Source of the DNA: Gymnopus androsaceus JB14
Lineage: Eukaryota > Basidiomycota > Agaricomycetes > Agaricales > Omphalotaceae
Assembly (NCBI GenBank): GCA_009733575.1
Contig: ML769683.1
Coordinates: forward strand, 18,810-82,809
Length of the DNA stretch: 64,000 nucleotides
Direction of reading: 5' to 3'
Part shown: positions 1-11,074 of the stretch, piece after piece
Position numbering within the stretch: position 1 is the stretch's first letter
Layout of the letters: each line of letters opens with the position of its first letter
Program-made: the position numbers and the translations under genes
Notes under the pieces: model-generated
The model's database searches: none
What the model was told of the DNA's origin: nothing
Seen by the model: the letters and a program-made list of their open reading frames with translations, nothing else

Positions 1-151
1 GCACACAACGGTACACTCTCAACATTGTCTATTAACTGAACAGGCAATCTAATACATTCTATCAATCACTATAAGTACTACTTATAGTAACTAGTATTCT
101 AAACTAGCACGGTTCTAACATAATAGTAGAACTTCGTACTGTCCAGACCTA

Positions 152-1776
152 ATGGCAACCACTACTGAAACCAAGGCCTCACGAACAAACACTAATAATA
201 TTAACAATATCAATACACCCTCGTCTGCTCATCATGTACATTGCCCTGATGGTTCGTGGCAATGGAGTATGAGTGAGGCTGACATGCCAACCCAAACTAA
301 TATATCTCCCACTACGGCAAATGACCAAACCGTGGGAGGAAACTCTACTAACAGGAATGTTGAGCAGACTCCAGCCCAAGGGTTGCCCACACCTCCTAAT
401 ACTCAACCACGAGTAGTGGCTGATAATGGACAACAGTTTAATACACCACAAGTTCCAGAACTACCAAATCCACACACACATTAGCAAATGAATTGCAACA
501 AGCTAATAATAATCAACTACCTGAATTTAGTGGACCAATAAATTCATGGACAGACTCAATACGGAGAGACGCTGGATGACCAAATTGTTCTGCATCATGG
601 ACTAACACTCCCAGTAATAGAGGTAGGTCGTGTAGGCGGAATAATGTCCAAAATGGACATTTGGGGTCCCGACGGTCAAGCCATGACAGTACCTATTCAG
701 TACAGTCAATGCCTGCTCATACTCAAGGATTATCAAGCCGGGTGCATTTCAATCCAAATTCCCCTGATGTAAACCGTCCTGCATCTAGCATGGGTATTGA
801 ATCAACCCCTCATCCACGAAATAATCACATCCTTAATAGCATCCAAAATATTGTAAATGACAGAACTCATAATATGGCAGATGTATCTGAACAAAATGCT
901 GCTTCCCGAGCGCAATGGAATGTCTATAGAGAACAGCAAAATCGACAAGCTGTAAATGCCATGGCAGAATGGGCAATGATTTTTGTTGAATCTATGGGAT
1001 TGAATACCACATACCCCAGTAGTAAGGGGTCTGGATAGACTAAATTTTAACAATATGCCTGCATACCTTGTACAAAGGTTGCAAGATCCCAATTTATTGC
1101 AGGAATTTGATGCTCTCAGACAGGCAGTAAATCAGGATGGAGTATATGCACTCTATCCTGATGCTGATTTAAATCCAGGCAATGTTAGCACAGCTGAACA
1201 GATGAGGTTAGGATTACCATACAGACAATATCGACTAATACAAGAGCCCCCAAGCAGTGGTTCCTCCCATAGATCTGATGAGAACCATAATTCATTAATT
1301 GACCAGGCACCTGATCAAGCAAGGGAAACTATAGACCAATTAAGTATTCAGGAGCAAAGAACAATTCTAGAAGGGCTGCTTAGAGAAGAATTGCAATCTA
1401 CACAAAATAGCCCCATGGGGTCTATTCGGAGGCAATCAGTGGTTGAATCCATTCAAAGTTCAGGATCCAACCCATTTTTGGGGAATAATACACCCTCCAA
1501 CAACGAGTGGAACAAGGGAGGAGTACAATTCCTTCAGAACCTGATTTGCGAACACACATGAATCAACCTAGAGATTTACCTCCAATAGATTTAGCTTCTT
1601 TAACAGATGCTGATATCAATTACATTACAGCAACAAATGCATATGATCCCACTCTTCAACCTCAAATTCTTGCAGAATATAACCGCCGGCAGTTAGGAGA
1701 TCATTACAATCGGGATACATTATCAGCTACAACACTAGGAATGACACTCCTAGGCCATCACCTCACACACAGGTAG
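152..1776 (+). pseudogene. Degenerate 5' coding region of gypsy-1 (N-terminal gag part)
   Basis: Four overlapping or adjacent open stretches (152-484, 661-1038, 1055-1561, 1507-1776) in shifting frames encode low-complexity Asn/Gln/Pro/Ser-rich protein. No enzymatic motif is visible. They lead into the gag reading frame at 2700: if the TRIM at 1780-2680 is removed, the frame just upstream of the insertion runs through into that of the gag ORF. I read this as the decayed N-terminal part of the gag or a gag-associated protein of a Ty3/gypsy element. The first 150 bases carry no recognisable ORF and may be the end of a 5' LTR or leader, but I see no clear LTR boundary or primer-binding site. At least three frame changes make it non-functional as read. 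Assignment rests on position, not on a domain. Confidence 0.45.
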
Positions 1777-1779
1777 TAC

Positions 1780-1974
1780 TGTTGGATTTGATTTTGCCGA
1801 GTGCCGTTGCTCGCCACGGCTTCTGATTGGAAATTGATATTTTACCATATATATTCCCCTGTAGTGGTTAGATCCCCATTCGTTTGCCTTCCGACTCCCA
1901 CTACGAGGCTCAAACGGAATATATCGTTTGACTCCCCCTTTTCTCGAGTGACGCCGTACCTGTGTATCCCAACA
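1780..1974. repeat. Left LTR of the TRIM
   Basis: 195-bp terminal direct repeat, TGTTGG...CCAACA, preceded by the AGTAC target duplication. Contains an A/T-rich TATATATT-like stretch at about 1848-1856. Confidence 0.9.
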
Positions 1975-2485
1975 CAAACGGATCCTGGCTAGTCTAGCGA
2001 GCCAGTAAATAGCGCTACGAGGATCTTTGGGTTGAGCCCCTATCCTCACCGTTGTCACTCGAGACATTGTCCGTTCTCTCGACTCTATTCAAGTCGCCTG
2101 GCGAGGCGCAACCGATGATATTCTGCCCCCCCCTTAATGTGTTTGCTACCACTCAATGAATCCCGATTCTCTTTCCCAGCATCGATGATTGCTGTAGATG
2201 ATGCCGAGTCACGACGACGGCTCAGAAGAACCCCTGTTGATTTGTGCAGCTACGACGAATGCTGTGCACACCGTTATTGTGCCGATGAAGAAGAACTTGA
2301 AGACCTTGCAGCCGCCGTCTATGATGAACGACGATGTCCTGTTTCCGAAACCGAAGATGATCCCCCACCGACTACGATGAACGCTGACCTGTTTGTTCCC
2401 ATTCCCGCCGAAGATTTTCCTCCCCGCTTTTCACTTTCCGAGGGTGCATTGAGCTTGAGAGGCTCACACGGCACTCGCGAGGGTG

Positions 2486-2680
2486 TGTTGGATTTGATTT
2501 TGCCGAGTGCCGTTGCTCGCCACAGCTTCCGATTGGAAATTGATATTTTACCATATATATTCCCCTGTAGTGGTTAGATCCCCATCCGTTTGCCTCCCGA
2601 CTCCCACTACGAGGCTCAAACGGAATATATCGTTTGACTCCCCCTTTTCTCAAGTGACACCGTACCTGTGTATCCCAACA
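2486..2680. repeat. Right LTR of the TRIM
   Basis: 195-bp copy of the left LTR, identical in length, with a handful of substitutions. Followed directly by AGTAC (2681-2685). Confidence 0.9.
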
Positions 2681-2699
2681 AGTACCTCAATTTGTTCCT

Positions 2700-4595
2700 G
2701 TGACGGGACCAAATTCACGACAACCAGGAGCCATGCTCCAACGAGCAAGAGAGCAAAGGCCATTTCTCCGCCCACAGGGACCCAGAGCACAATTACCCCG
2801 CACAAGCAATCTTTCTGAGATTGTGGAAGTAACTGAGGAGGAGAGTAGAAGGGAAACAGAATTAAACTCAATCTCCCCTCATCCAGAACATGAGAAAGAG
2901 AGAACGGAATTACCATTGAATTCCAATCAGTCACAAGTGCCATATGGGGCATTTAATATTTCCCCTCAGAACAATAGCACTCTAGCCTCCAGACAAAACT
3001 CCAATTTGATCAGAGATGTACCTCCACATATCTCAAATAACAACATTTCGGACAACTCTATAAATAATATTAGGCACAATAACATGGAAACCAAAGGTAA
3101 GCGGAAGGAAGGCACGAACCTTGCATCAGGTTTTTATCAAATCCCTATTGGAGTTGATAATACCAACCAGGTGGATGATGGAGAATCTTTCCATTCTGCA
3201 AATTCAAGATTGGAGGGAACAGATCAAAATGGTGATTATGAAAATTTTGAGCTGCCTCCCCCTCCACCACCTCCATCTCTCCCACCATCCAGGAATTCCA
3301 ATCACACAAACAACTCTCAGGGAGAAAATCACCAAAGGGGAGGAGGACCTCCGGGACCACCTGGGCCACCTGGACCATTTGGACCTCCAGGGCCACAGGG
3401 AAACATGGGTTACCCTGGACCACCAGGCCCACCTGGCCCTCCAGGGCCTACAGGACCACCAGGAGGAAATGGAAATGGAAATGCAGATGCAGGAAGGATG
3501 GAACGAGAAGCCATAGCACGTGAATCCAAACTGGAAATTCGAAAGCCTGATCATTTTGACGGGACAAATCAACGTCTTTGGAGAACATTTGTATCTGATT
3601 GCTACCGGATTTTCACAGCAAAACCTACCATTTACTCCACTACAGAGTCTAAGGTCCAACATGCCTCCTCCTGGCTTACTGGAGCAGCATCAAGATATTA
3701 CCAAAATATGGTGGATAAGGAAATTGGTTTAGGTGTAGGAGCTTACCTACCAGCCTTACATGAGTGGGAGGCATTTTTACAACTATTTGGCAAAATGTTT
3801 GGACTTCATGATGAGCAGTTAGCATCACAAGCTGCTCTTGACAATGTTATTCAAAAGACTGGAGAGTCATTTGCAGACTTCCTAGTCCGATTTGATGATG
3901 CCTCGCTTAAAGCAGAATATAACGAGCAGGCATTGCGCTTCCAATTACTTAAGCAAATCCGTAGAGATCTCAGAAATTGTCTCACTAATGTGGGACGGAT
4001 TCCTGAAGGATATGATGATGTTGTTGACAGGTTACTGGATCTTGATGGAGCACGTGAGGCATTTGAGGAAGCTAGATTGCCCACTCCATACACACAGTAT
4101 GCCAGTACAGGAGGAGAAGCAAACAAAAACTCCACCGAATCCACTCCAGCAGCAGCAGGACCAGGACCACAAACTCAAAATAATTACAATAACCAGTATA
4201 ACAGATACAATAATGTCAACCGTAATCCCAATGCACCAAGAGCCCAAGCAAAGCTTGCAAAAGTAGATCCTGTTGACCCTCAGCAGGATCAATTACCAAT
4301 ATCCAAGGAAGAGAGAAATTGTAGAATGAGAGAGGGATTATGTATCTGGTGTGGGAAACCTGGACATTATGGACGAGACCATGACAAAAGCAAAGGTGCA
4401 TCACTCCGAGGAGCATCAATAGATCTCTGCTCCTGTGAGGACTGTGATGAAGAATGCACTTGCTGTAATGGATCAATTGATAATGATGAATCAATTGAAG
4501 CCAAAGCAGCTTTCACAATGATTGATAATGATGAGGATATCTCACTCATCCTTGAATTGGAACAGTTGGAGTTACAAACTCAACAGGGAAACTGA
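2700..4595 (+). CDS. gag: Ty3/gypsy Gag polyprotein with collagen-like region and zinc knuckle
   Basis: A 631-codon open frame encodes the structural Gag of gypsy-1. In order: a polar Asn/Ser/Glu-rich N-terminus (about residues 1-185), a proline run (about 186-195), a collagen-like Gly-X-Y segment rich in PPG triplets (about 214-256), a retrotransposon-gag fold (about 275-430, with motifs such as ASRYYQNMV and [13 protein letters not shown]), a Gln/Asn-rich linker, and one CCHH-type zinc knuckle [14 protein letters not shown] (near 545), followed by a cysteine-rich acidic tail. The frame is open upstream to the TRIM insertion, so the GTG at 2700 is only the first start-like codon after the insertion, not a real start. 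The frame is uninterrupted, unlike the pol that follows. The collagen-like block is the unusual part. Confidence 0.85.
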   Translation: MTGPNSRQPGAMLQRAREQRPFLRPQGPRAQLPRTSNLSEIVEVTEEESRRETELNSISPHPEHEKERTELPLNSNQSQVPYGAFNISPQNNSTLASRQNSNLIRDVPPHISNNNISDNSINNIRHNNMETKGKRKEGTNLASGFYQIPIGVDNTNQVDDGESFHSANSRLEGTDQNGDYENFELPPPPPPPSLPPSRNSNHTNNSQGENHQRGGGPPGPPGPPGPFGPPGPQGNMGYPGPPGPPGPPGPTGPPGGNGNGNADAGRMEREAIARESKLEIRKPDHFDGTNQRLWRTFVSDCYRIFTAKPTIYSTTESKVQHASSWLTGAASRYYQNMVDKEIGLGVGAYLPALHEWEAFLQLFGKMFGLHDEQLASQAALDNVIQKTGESFADFLVRFDDASLKAEYNEQALRFQLLKQIRRDLRNCLTNVGRIPEGYDDVVDRLLDLDGAREAFEEARLPTPYTQYASTGGEANKNSTESTPAAAGPGPQTQNNYNNQYNRYNNVNRNPNAPRAQAKLAKVDPVDPQQDQLPISKEERNCRMREGLCIWCGKPGHYGRDHDKSKGASLRGASIDLCSCEDCDEECTCCNGSIDNDESIEAKAAFTMIDNDEDISLILELEQLELQTQQGN

Positions 4596-5022
4596 TGGGA
4601 GATTCAGGCCGAGGACTGAATCAAGTACCAAATCCCTCGGAATACACATTATGCTCAACACTGGACTCCAGCTCAGCTATTATACCCTCCACATCAAAAA
4701 TGCTTTTATCACTGAAACTCACTTAATAAATCCCTCATCTGAACCCCTCTTGACATTAATTGATTCTGGGGCATCCAGAAATTTTATAGACCAGCAATTA
4801 GCTAGGCTATTCCCAAAATATATACATCATCTGCACAGACCCATACCATTGACATTATTTGATGGTAGTGCATCATCTGCTGGGCAAATCACCCAGGCAC
4901 TTAAAGCACCCATATTTTTCCAAGACAACACAACTCATGAGGAAACCTTCCTCCTGACTAAGCTGCACTCATCTGCACAACTTGTACTAGGTTTACCATG
5001 GTTGAAAAAGTCCCAACCATAA
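4522..5022 (+). CDS. pol: gypsy-1 aspartic protease region of Pol
   Basis: This frame overlaps the end of gag in a different register and contains the retropepsin active-site motif [12 protein letters not shown] (about 4760-4795) and a downstream LVLGLPWL motif, which together mark a Ty3/gypsy-type aspartic protease that would cleave Gag-Pol. Gag and protease lie in different frames, as expected for expression by ribosomal frameshifting, although simple decay is also possible. The frame runs out at 5022, just after GLPWLKK. The continuing pol frame resumes at 4998 in another register, so a 1-nt indel near 5005-5015 has split protease from reverse transcriptase. Confidence 0.8.
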   Translation: MIMMRISHSSLNWNSWSYKLNRETDGRFRPRTESSTKSLGIHIMLNTGLQLSYYTLHIKNAFITETHLINPSSEPLLTLIDSGASRNFIDQQLARLFPKYIHHLHRPIPLTLFDGSASSAGQITQALKAPIFFQDNTTHEETFLLTKLHSSAQLVLGLPWLKKSQP

Positions 5023-6930
5023 ATTGGAAAGACCTTACATTTTCATTTGAAAATGGTATCCCACTAATGGCCACATGGGCAGAGGATTCATCACAATACC
5101 ATCAGAGCAAATCACTACAGCATGTAGTTTCTGTTGAGGAAGTAGCAGAGGAAGAGAGCAAGTTACCAACTCTACCCTTAACTGGGCTTGTATTAATTTC
5201 TGAGAAGGAATACCAGCAGCACCTCAAAGGGAGGAACTGGGTAGACTTTGAGAAAAGCAATATCTCAATCCTAGCTGCACAACCCTTCTATAACTTGATA
5301 AAAGAGGGCTGCGAGCTATTCTTAATTTACATACAACCTTTTCAAGAACACCCAGGAGCCCTGGAGGAAGTACTCCTGCAGTCATGTGTGGGTCCTAATG
5401 AACCTCCCAGGGAACCTAGTATCTCAGGGGTAGGGACAAAGGATGATACTCATGAGGCCATGAGAAAGCATGTGCCAGAGGAATATCATGGCTTTGTAAA
5501 AGTCTTTTCAGCTGGGGAAGCTCTGAAATTAGCAGAGCATAGGCCATATGATATCAAAATTGAGACTGAAAATAATCAGTTACCCCCAATAGGGAAATTA
5601 TACAATATGTCAGAAGTGGAATTGAAGGCTCTGAAAACATACATTGATGACATGTTGTCAAAGGGATTTATACAGTCATCAAATTCACCTGTTGGAGCAC
5701 CTGTATTGTTTGCAAAGAAGAAAGGAGGGGGATTACACCTCTGTGTGGATTATAGAACCCTGAACAAATTGACTCGCAAAGATAGATACCCCCTGCCCCT
5801 CATTGGGAATTTGATAGACCAACTTCGAGAAGCTAAAATATATTCAAAAATAGATTTGTGGGATGGATACTACAATGTTCGCATTGCTGAAGGGCATGAA
5901 TGGAAGACAGCATTCAGAACACAATATGGTTCATTCGAATATCTGGTCATGCCATTTGGCCTAACCAATGCCCCTTCTGTGTTCCAGCATTTCATGAATG
6001 ACTTATTTCATGATATGGTGGATATATTTGTAATAGTATATCTTGATGATATACTGATCTTCTCAGAATCAGAAGAACAGCATCATGAACATGTATGAAG
6101 GGTGCTGACCCGCTTGCAAGAAAATAACCTCCATGCAAAGCCTGAGAAATGCGAATTCCATACTCACTCGACTGAGTATCTGGGTGTTATAATAACACCT
6201 GATGGTGTAACAATGGACCCCAAGAAGGTTCAAACAATTCTTGATTGGCCAAAGCCACGAAATCTGAAGGAGCTGCAATCCTTTTTGGGATTTGCAAATT
6301 TCTATCGACGCTTTATTGATAATTACTCAGGCATAGTGAAGCCCCTGACACGGTTAACAGGAAAAAATAACCTCTGGCACTGGACAGAAGAGTGCCAATC
6401 TGTATTTGACTTACTAAAAGCAGCATTCACAAATGCTCCTATTTTACGCCACTTTGATCCTATACTACCGATCATTGTTGAGTCAGACGCATCTGACTAT
6501 GCAATTGCTGCGATCATCTCACAGCCACACCTGGAGACAGGTGAAATTCATCCTGTTGCCTTTTTTTGCACGATCGATGATCAGTGCTGAACTAAATTAT
6601 GACATCTATGATAAAGAAATGCTTGCCATTGTTGAATCATTCAAACAGTGGCGTGCTTATCTTGAAGGGTCAACATACACCATCCAGGTGTACACTGACC
6701 ATAATAATTTGCAATTTTTTACAACTACTAAACAACTCAGTTGTTGTCAGGCGCGATGGTCTGAATTCCTTTCTGGGTTTGATTTTATAATCAATTACCG
6801 CCCTGGCAGACTTGGTGGGAAACCAGACACTTTGACTCAACGATCTGATGTATACCCAAAAAAAGGAACAGCAAGCTATTGCCAATGCATCCAACTTGAA
6901 GGCATTGTTGCAGCCAGAGCAGCTCCTGCG
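4998..6930 (+). pseudogene. pol: gypsy-1 reverse transcriptase-RNase H, frameshifted and truncated
   Basis: Reverse transcriptase motifs are clear: LCVDYRTLNKLT, YPLPLI, SKIDLWDGYYNVRI, MPFGLTNAPSVFQ and the catalytic YLDD (about 6037-6048). The connection segment and RNase H follow ([47 protein letters not shown]). Damage: a TGA at 6096-6098 where the family normally has Arg (HV-R-xVL), and a frame change at about 6560 in a run of seven T, where six would restore RNase H. The sequence stops at about 6930 after the RNase H C-terminus (INYRPGR), exactly where a CCTGAG-rich repeat begins. No integrase or 3' LTR follows, so the element is 3' truncated and cannot move by itself. Confidence 0.85.
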
Positions 6931-7155
6931 CATCAGCAAAAATGCTCTGGGCCTGAGATAGCCTAGGTAGCCTGGGTGACCTGAGATTACCCTATAGATC
7001 AACCTCAGGTAGCCTGGGCAACCTGGGTGACCAGGGCAACTCAGGTTAATGGAGACTACCCTCTAGGGTACCCTGAAGTCACCCCATAGGGCTAACCTGG
7101 GTGAACCTGAGGAAGCCTGAGGAAACCTGAGCAACCTGAGGCAACCTGAGACACT
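6931..7155. repeat. CCTGAG-rich low-complexity element, copy E1
   Basis: Begins with the head CATCAGCAAAAATG and then consists of degenerate repeats of CCTGAG / CCTGGG / CCTAGG cores every 6-12 bases. The same head starts similar blocks at 20885 and 52805. Here it abuts the truncated end of gypsy-1 pol. No matching terminal inverted repeat is visible at the right end, so the boundary at about 7155 is where the repeats fade. Confidence 0.65.
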
Positions 7156-8336
7156 CTTCTTTGCCTATAACTCAAATAATTCCCCTTCATTGGCTTGCTA
7201 TCAAATCTCCTTCTTTATTCTCAATAATACTCCTCTTACAACACCAAAGATCAGCTAATTTGTCATCTTTCCTCCTTCAATCCAAATTCACCCAAGTCTA
7301 TGGGATACTAGGTACCTTGGTGAACTCGAGCTAAAATATGCCATCTCTGTGCTGCAATTGTTTTCTCCTGTACTGCATTTTTCCTCTGCGTCACCAGAAG
7401 AGTTCCGAGGGCCAGCTCTGATACACCTAGATCCCACGACGTTGATGACAATGGCTCCCAAGAAATTCAAGTACATAACGGGTTTGTAATAAATTCACAA
7501 ACTAAACTGGGAAGGGGATGAACAACTAACAGTGCGCCCTTTGATTGGTTTTCCCTCTATGTTCTTTTTCCCGAAATAACACTAACTGTACATGTTGTTT
7601 ACAGGTGCATCTTCCTCTGTTTGCGCCTCTACATCTGAACCTGGTGATGGATCTGAGTACTGGCATGTTCTTGTCAATGAAGATGGTCATGCCAACCTTC
7701 ATCAAACTCCTCCGCTCCCAACTCCTGTGGTTTCAAGCAGAAGTGCTGCATTGTTGCCTGCCAATGGCAAAGGTTTTGAACGTTCTCACTCTTGGACGTG
7801 CTGCAAGTGGCCCTGTCAAGTACAACCTCAGTGTCTGAATTTCATGATGTCTCGATATACCGTGCTGGACAATGATGGGTCAGCCTTGACAGAGCTTAGG
7901 TGTATGAAGGGCCTTCAGATATGGTACGTCGCTGTAATTCCCTTCTGGTATCTACTAATGTCAACTCCTAGTCTCTGTTGTCATGCCATGCGTTTTCTCA
8001 CTGCGTGTACAAGTGGCAGACTGACTTTTTTCAGACACTTTCTACTCCAACAAGGAGATATTCCTTCATGCACTCATCTCAAATGCCTCCGACCAAATCC
8101 CATCTGCATCTTTGATTGACTTTTCCATGCTCAAGACTGGAAAGGACTGGAAGCAAAAATCCATTATTGTTACTGGTATTTGGTTTTCCTCATTCTTGTT
8201 TTTCTAACATATATTTTTTTGCTAATTTTACCAACAACAACAATGCTACCAGAGTCTCCTCTCCATCTCTACTCTGAGGCCATTGTTCATCAAGATCGTA
8301 GCAAATGGTGTGACAACACATCTTTGTCATACCCTT
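7156..8336 (+). other. Unrecognised region with a possible spliced gene fragment
   Basis: Contains a plausible intron (GTAATAAAT at about 7485 to TTTACAG at about 7604) followed by a Ser/Pro-rich open stretch (7605 to about 7840, with PVVSSRSAALLP), then shifting frames without a domain I recognise. It runs into the 2.7-kb repeat that starts at 8337, so if it is a gene its 3' part lies in that repeat. The inverted copy at 49293-52035 lacks this upstream part. Confidence 0.3.
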
Positions 8337-8358
8337 CACTGGACCAACTCTCTTTTGA

Positions 8359-8631
8359 CTCAATCCGTACACTTGGGTCTTCAACTGGTATCAGTATGCC
8401 CTTGGGTTCAACACCCACCACTTCATGTCCATCTTGGCTCAAGTCTGTTACATTGGAGGAGTCTCCCTGCCCTACAATGAATGGTATGACTACTACTGCT
8501 ATGGTTGGAGGGCCCGTGGACATCCCACCCAAAACCCTCCCAATAACCTGGTCATGGATGGAACACTCAATGCCTGTTACAACTGCATAAAATGTGTTTG
8601 CAGATCTGAACAAGGTAGTGATTATATATGA
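8359..8631 (+). pseudogene. Unrecognised ORF fragment in repeat copy A
   Basis: The open frame encodes an aromatic-rich stretch (TWVFNWYQYALGFNTHHFM, then NEWYDYYCYGW, ending in a cysteine-containing segment) that reads like real protein rather than random sequence. A TGA at 8356-8358 interrupts the frame upstream, where sense would continue as LF-x-LNPYTW. The same frame is preserved in copy C on the minus strand (about 51740-52012). A possible splice acceptor (TTTGCAG, about 8603) leads to a second short exon encoding an acidic DLNKVVIIYEADEPGEHQ segment. Function unknown. Confidence 0.35.
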
Positions 8632-9438
8632 AGCTGATGAGCCTGGTGAACATCAGTGAGTCCAAATACAATTCTATATTATTTTCTACTTCTCTAGAAT
8701 GTACATTTGATGCTAACCCTTTGTTGTGCAAATACATAACCTATGGTCAACTCCTCAATGAAACATGTTGTGTCACGAATGTTTTGAAAGGTATGGGTGT
8801 TAAGGTATGTGATGGTCGACCTCCCTTGCTGCTTTGCCAACGTTCTGAAGGTGACACTGTAACCCAATGACCTGGCCAGCTGTCATTACATTTCTCACGT
8901 GTGCACATATTGGCGCTATCCATTCAGTGATCTTTGCAGGGTTTAGTGCAGAGAGTTTGAGGGATCAGTGAGTACCATTTGTCTTTCTTTCTGCACAATA
9001 GTGGTGTTTATGGGGATGTATCTGAGTTAACAATTTTTTTCACTATCCTATCTCCCTCACGCACAGAATCCTTGCCTGCTCCTCCCGCATCCTTATCACA
9101 GCCGACAAAGGTTATTGCGGATGTTGTTCGGTCACAACAAAGGTTATTGCTGATCAGGCGTTGAATGAGCAAGGCAATGGTTAGTAACGCACCCTTTGTT
9201 TTGGTTCGCTCCTGCACTTCCGCCATTGGCTCCATTTGCTTTGTGCAGTTGCTGATGCTTCCTTCATTTGCCAGGCCACACCTACATCATCTATGTGCCC
9301 CTCACACTTGGCACCACCTGTGTATCCTAATCCTAAAGTATGCTTATGTCTAGTGTGCAATAATGCTGGCTACATGACCCAGCGTAGAAGCTACATAATT
9401 GATTTAGTGCATTAATTTAAATCATTTGCATGAACAAG

Positions 9439-9513
9439 TGGTTAGTGTGCACCATGAGCGTTAATCGGACTGATTAGGCACTGGAATATTTGTGAAGTGC
9501 AGGGTTCGATTCC
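9439..9513 (+). other. tRNA-like A-box/B-box pair in repeat copy A
   Basis: TGGTTAGTGTG (9439-9449) resembles a Pol III A box, and GGTTCGATTCC (9503-9513) is a perfect B box at suitable spacing. Acceptor and T-stem pairing is poor, so this is a decayed tRNA or a tRNA-derived promoter remnant rather than a working tRNA gene. Copies exist in repeats B (about 47977-48051) and C (about 50860-50934) on the minus strand. Confidence 0.4.
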
Positions 9514-10430
9514 TATTGGCAACATTTTAGTACTGCTTCATATTGGTCCGGTGAATGCTTTTGGTGTCTCCATTGCTCTCATCTTTCTTGGTGACTCATC
9601 ATCCTGACGCTATGTGCACTGGCAATACTGGTGTATGGGATATATCCCTTGGTCATGGTAGGTACTAGGGATTTATCCCATAGCAGCCTTGGCTCTTTCA
9701 TGGTTGTATCCCTACTGAAGCATTTGCAAAGTAGGGATATAGCCCAATGTCAAGCCTTCAGGATAACAGTTACAGGTGCATTTTGATGATGCATAAGTTT
9801 GTTGTAATCTCATGTGTACATCAAGTGTTGTCACACGAGAATGGAAATTCTTCCTTGGCATTTGCATTGGGTCAAAAATGAGAGCATTCTGAAATTGGAA
9901 GGTCAAATGAATAGACAATTTCCACTTTGACAAATGAGGAACTTTGAGAAGTGACAACCATTGACTAGAGTGTTTGAATAAAAGGCTAGAGTTGTTCCAG
10001 TGAAAAGGGCCATTCCTAGAAATAAAAATATGTGCGTATCTGCTGCAAATCCAAATTGCAGCAGACACAGTCATTGACAGAAGGTTGAAGCTGAAAATAC
10101 ATCACCACGTGATATTAGTGCCTTTTCAACCATTTTTGTTCCGGACCTCTTGTCAACAACCTCAATGGACTTTCTTTCTTAAACTTATGTTGCCCTTAGA
10201 TGGCTGACTGGGGCACCCCAGACAGCAACCAATACCATAGGAAGGCTCAGTGACCAACTTTAGCCTGCCAAAATGTAGGAACAACCTTTAAGTGTTATGT
10301 CATTTTAGGATAGTGTTGTGCATCTGTAGAGTATGTCAATGTATTTAGGTAGCTGTTACTTAGGTAGTTTATGCTTGTATGAATATATTTGAATTGTAAT
10401 TATCAATGTATTGTGATCTACTAAGTAAGG

Positions 10431-10560
10431 TGGGCAGCTGCCCCATATACCAACTTGAGTAGGCAGCTGCCCCATATACCAACTTGAGTGGGCAGCTGCC
10501 CCATATACCAACTTGAGTGGGTAGCTGCCCCATACACCAGCTTGAGTGGGCAGCTGCCCT
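10431..10560. repeat. GGGCAGCTGCCC minisatellite (copy A)
   Basis: About five tandem units of 29-30 bp, each with the palindrome GGGCAGCTGCCC followed by CATATACCAACTTGAGT. The same palindrome recurs singly at about 10690, 10855-10890 and 10955. Equivalent arrays lie at about 46930-47055 and 49812-49940; the latter has a 1-bp deletion in one unit. Confidence 0.85.
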
Positions 10561-11074
10561 AGATAATGTATATACTTATCTGTTGGTATCTTTGGTAATA
10601 TAAACATTATGTATACATATATTGTGGCACTAACTAAGGTGAGCAATAGGCAATAAGGTCATCAATGGTCAGATCCATGGCCAGCAACATAGGCAGCTGC
10701 CCTGAAATATCAGGTAGTATTGTGTCAGTAAGATAATGTATCTACTCATGAAATTAATGAAAAAATATTTAAAAGATGGGAGGAACCCAGGATCAAATTG
10801 GTGAAAAATGGCAGGCAGAGGGACCCCGGACACCTGTGACATGTGACAAGTTGGGCAGCTGCCCAGCCCTGACCAGGCAGCTGCCTGGTAGGCAGGGCAG
10901 TGATTTTGATCAAGACAGGGTTGGTGGGCTGCTGCCTGGAAAAATTGAGCACAGGTGGGCAGCTGCCTCACTGAAATATTGGCTGGGCAGAATGCCCAAA
11001 AAAGTAACCTCTTAGGATAGTTTAGGTACATCAGTTTTCTATCCTAACTAGGTCATATATAGTGGTTGCCTGAA

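Larger units (their letters stand above)
1780..2680. mobile_element. TRIM: 901-bp miniature LTR retroelement inserted in gypsy-1 gag
   Basis: The element starts TGTTGG and ends CCAACA. It consists of two 195-bp direct LTRs (1780-1974 and 2486-2680) around a 511-bp interior, and is bounded by a perfect 5-bp target duplication AGTAC (1775-1779 and 2681-2685). By eye the LTRs differ at about six positions. The interior has no gag or pol motif. It carries one open frame (2137-2577) running into the 3' LTR, with an acidic, Glu/Asp-rich middle; I treat this as incidental. Size and architecture fit a terminal-repeat retrotransposon in miniature, which depends on enzymes supplied in trans. A weak palindrome (CTGGCT...AGCCAG) sits just inside the first LTR. 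No convincing primer-binding site or polypurine tract was found, so orientation is unassigned. Confidence 0.9.
8337..11074 (+). repeat. 2.7-kb long-range repeat, copy A
   Basis: This 2738-bp segment recurs in inverted orientation as copy C (49293-52035, full length) and copy B (46409-48586, lacking the part equivalent to about 8337-8900). The copies look nearly identical; scattered single-base differences can be picked out, for example in the region equivalent to 9110. Breakpoints are sharp: homology ends after TTGCCTGAAGTGA at 11074 and begins at TCACTGG at 8337. The segment contains an ORF fragment, a tRNA-like region, a stretch of GGGATATATCCC-type palindromes (about 9640-9750) and a GGGCAGCTGCCC minisatellite. 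No transposase, TIR or LTR was recognised. The small open frames inside it lack coding features. Confidence 0.9.

Noticed and set aside
2137..2577. 146-codon frame in the TRIM interior as a real gene
   Set aside because: Runs into the 3' LTR, has no recognisable domain, and TRIMs are typically non-coding; kept only as a remark.
3145..3662. Antisense and shifted frames over the gag collagen-like block
   Set aside because: Shadows of the repetitive, stop-poor PPG coding sequence; the gag frame explains the region.
9712..10074. 120-codon minus-strand frame in repeat copy A (also in copies B and C)
   Set aside because: Preserved only because the copies are nearly identical DNA; composition and lack of splice context do not suggest coding.
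10431..10560. Possible CRISPR-like array (regular 29-30 bp repeats)
   Set aside because: Units are contiguous without unique spacers and the organism is a eukaryote; it is a minisatellite.
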